DNA from: Paraburkholderia nodosa
Lineage (GTDB): Bacteria; Pseudomonadota; Gammaproteobacteria; Burkholderiales; Burkholderiaceae
DNA length: 54,797 nucleotides
Reading direction: 5' to 3'
Assembly (NCBI RefSeq): GCF_001718195.1
Contig: NZ_MCNV01000041.1
Coordinates: 1-54,797, forward strand
The position numbers and the translations under genes are program-made. Shown here one piece after another: positions 53,618-54,797 of this stretch (position 1 is the stretch's first letter; each line of letters opens with the position of its first letter). The notes under the pieces were generated by a model that was not told the origin of the DNA, did not search any database, and was given only the letters and a program-made list of their open reading frames with translations.

Positions 53618-54797
53618 TTACTTGGGACTTGCGTTTCCGCGCTTCGGCGGCACATCGGTGCAGACGCCCTCGTACAGCTCGGCGGCCATGCCGATTGACT
53701 CGCCCAGCGTCGGGTGCGGGTGAATCGTCTTGCCGATGTCGGTCGCATCCGCGCCCATTTCCACCGCGAGGCAGACTTCGCTGATGAGGTCGCCCGCGTT
53801 CAGGCCGACGATGCCGCCGCCGATCACGCGATGCGTCTCTTCGTCGAAGATCAGCTTCGTGAAGCCCTCGTCGCGGCCGTTGGCGATCGCGCGGCCCGAA
53901 GCGGCCCACGGGAACACCGCCTTGCCGTACTTGATGCCTTCGGCCTTGCACTGGTCTTCGGTCTTGCCGGCCCACGCCACTTCCGGATCGGTGTAGGCCA
54001 CCGAAGGAATCTGCAGCGCGTCGAAGTACGCCTTCTCGCCGTGCGCCGCTTCCGCCGCCACGTGGCCTTCATGCACGGCCTTGTGCGCGAGCATCGGTTG
54101 GCCGACCACGTCGCCGATCGCGAAGATGTGCGGCACGTTGGTGCGCATCTGCTTGTCGACTTCGATGAAGCCGCGGTCCGTCACCGCTACGCCCGCCTTG
54201 TCCGCGCCGATCTTCTTGCCGTTGGGCGAGCGGCCCACGGCGACCAGCACGAGGTCGTAGCGTTGCGGCTCGGCCGGCGCCTTTTCGCCCTCGAACGACA
54301 CATAGATGCCGTCGTCCTTCGCCTCGGCGTTCGTGGTCCTGGTCTTGAGCATGACGTTCGCGAAGCGCTTCGCGTTGTACTTCTCCCAGACCTTCACGAG
54401 GTCGCGGTCCGCACCGGCCATCAGACCGTCGAGCATTTCCACGACGTCGATCTGCGCGCCGAGCGTCGCGTAGACGGTGGCCATTTCCAGACCGATGATG
54501 CCGCCGCCGATCACCAGCATCTCCTGCGGAATCTGACGCAGTTCCAGCGCGCCGGTCGAATCGACCACGCGCGGATCTTCCGGCATGAACGGCAGTTTCA
54601 CGGCCTGCGAACCCGCAGCGATGATCGCCTGCTTGAACTTGACGATCTTCTTGCCGTTCTCGCCCACCACTTCCATGTGGTTCGGATCGAGGAACGCGCC
54701 CACGCCCGTCACGACTTCGACCTTGCGCGCCTTCGCCATGCCGGCGAGGCCGCCCGTCAGCTTCTTGACGACGCCCGACTTGAAGTCGCGCAACTTG
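53618..54797 (-). CDS. lpdA: Dihydrolipoamide dehydrogenase (E3), C-terminal part
   Basis: The gene runs off the right edge; 392 codons and the stop are visible. It is the E3 flavoprotein of 2-oxoacid dehydrogenase complexes, reoxidising lipoyl groups with FAD and NAD+. The window holds the NAD-binding domain (MLVIGGGIIGLEMATVYATLG), the FAD-interacting FAIGDVVGQPMLAHKAVHEG, and the interface domain with the catalytic base pair His-Pro-His-Pro-Thr in IGKTIHPHPTLGES. The redox disulfide CxxxxC is upstream of the window. Sequence and codon use are typical of Burkholderia pyruvate dehydrogenase E3. It is the first clear core-genome gene here and probably marks the edge of the IS-rich island. Confidence 0.93.
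   Translation of the reverse strand, partial: KLRDFKSGVVKKLTGGLAGMAKARKVEVVTGVGAFLDPNHMEVVGENGKKIVKFKQAIIAAGSQAVKLPFMPEDPRVVDSTGALELRQIPQEMLVIGGGIIGLEMATVYATLGAQIDVVEMLDGLMAGADRDLVKVWEKYNAKRFANVMLKTRTTNAEAKDDGIYVSFEGEKAPAEPQRYDLVLVAVGRSPNGKKIGADKAGVAVTDRGFIEVDKQMRTNVPHIFAIGDVVGQPMLAHKAVHEGHVAAEAAHGEKAYFDALQIPSVAYTDPEVAWAGKTEDQCKAEGIKYGKAVFPWAASGRAIANGRDEGFTKLIFDEETHRVIGGGIVGLNAGDLISEVCLAVEMGADATDIGKTIHPHPTLGESIGMAAELYEGVCTDVPPKRGNASPK

Noticed and set aside
1..54797. tRNA or rRNA genes, integration at a tRNA
   Set aside because: No cloverleaf-like or rRNA-like stretch was noticed on either strand by eye; a tRNAscan run would be decisive.

Overview
The window looks like a piece of a Burkholderiaceae genome (Paraburkholderia/Caballeronia/Burkholderia type; an inference from GC-rich codon use, a dihydrolipoamide dehydrogenase at the right edge, a Gram-negative porin, MHS-type permeases and the IS families present). 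It is an accessory, strongly eroding region. I count about fifteen transposon or recombinase remnants, most with frameshifts, stops or internal deletions, and several metabolic genes that are also broken. That mix suggests genome decay, as in host-associated Burkholderia lineages.

Layout. (1) 1-3.2 kb: remnants of IS21, a TniA/Mu-like transposase and two IS6 elements. (2) 3.4-4.0 kb: an intact cytochrome b561. (3) 4.4-9.1 kb: an IS21 istB gene split by a RIT (recombinase-in-trio) element with well-preserved, symmetric ends but frameshifted ritA and ritC. (4) 9.1-12.2 kb: a translationally coupled operon encoding a TRSP/phosphoribosyltransferase protein, a HAD phosphatase, a StiP/Pelota-type protein and the stump of an HpcH/HpaI-like aldolase. 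This is the nucleoside-like-metabolite module usually found with ter (tellurium/stress) genes, here without any ter gene. (5) 12.5-19.8 kb: recombination debris (an internally deleted IS6, a tyrosine integrase, IS110, Tn3 and IS3 remnants) plus one structurally complete IS66 element with an 8-bp target duplication. (6) 19.9-34.0 kb: a catabolic island with kynureninase, chemoreceptor, porin, LysR regulator, M20 hydrolase, MHS permease, a second kynureninase-fold enzyme, a VOC-bicupin fusion, an SDR remnant, anthranilate dioxygenase genes (antA broken, antB intact, antC with a stop) and an AntR-like AraC regulator. (7) 34.5-38.9 kb: an M20D amidohydrolase, diaminopropionate ammonia-lyase, a periplasmic amino-acid-binding protein and a divergent Lrp/AsnC regulator with an operator-like dyad. 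(8) 40.8-46.2 kb: a giant Ser/Thr-kinase / AAA / GAF-PAS / histidine-kinase protein with an N-terminal frameshift. (9) 46.6-53.2 kb: IS5, IS630, IS6 and ISNCY remnants around a broken nucleoside transporter, an IHF-alpha paralogue, small orphan proteins and a Phd/ParE-type toxin-antitoxin pair. (10) 53.2-54.8 kb: a LysR (ArgP-like) effector-domain remnant and the 3' part of lpdA, running off the window.

How it works together. Region 6 reads as one pathway: sensing (MCP), outer- and inner-membrane entry (porin, MHS permease), amide hydrolysis (M20), kynureninase-type C-C cleavage to an anthranilate-like amine, then ring dihydroxylation (AntABC) to catechol. The final step is now damaged. Region 7 reads as uptake and breakdown of an N-acylated 2,3-diaminopropionate. 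Both pathway readings are inferences from gene content.
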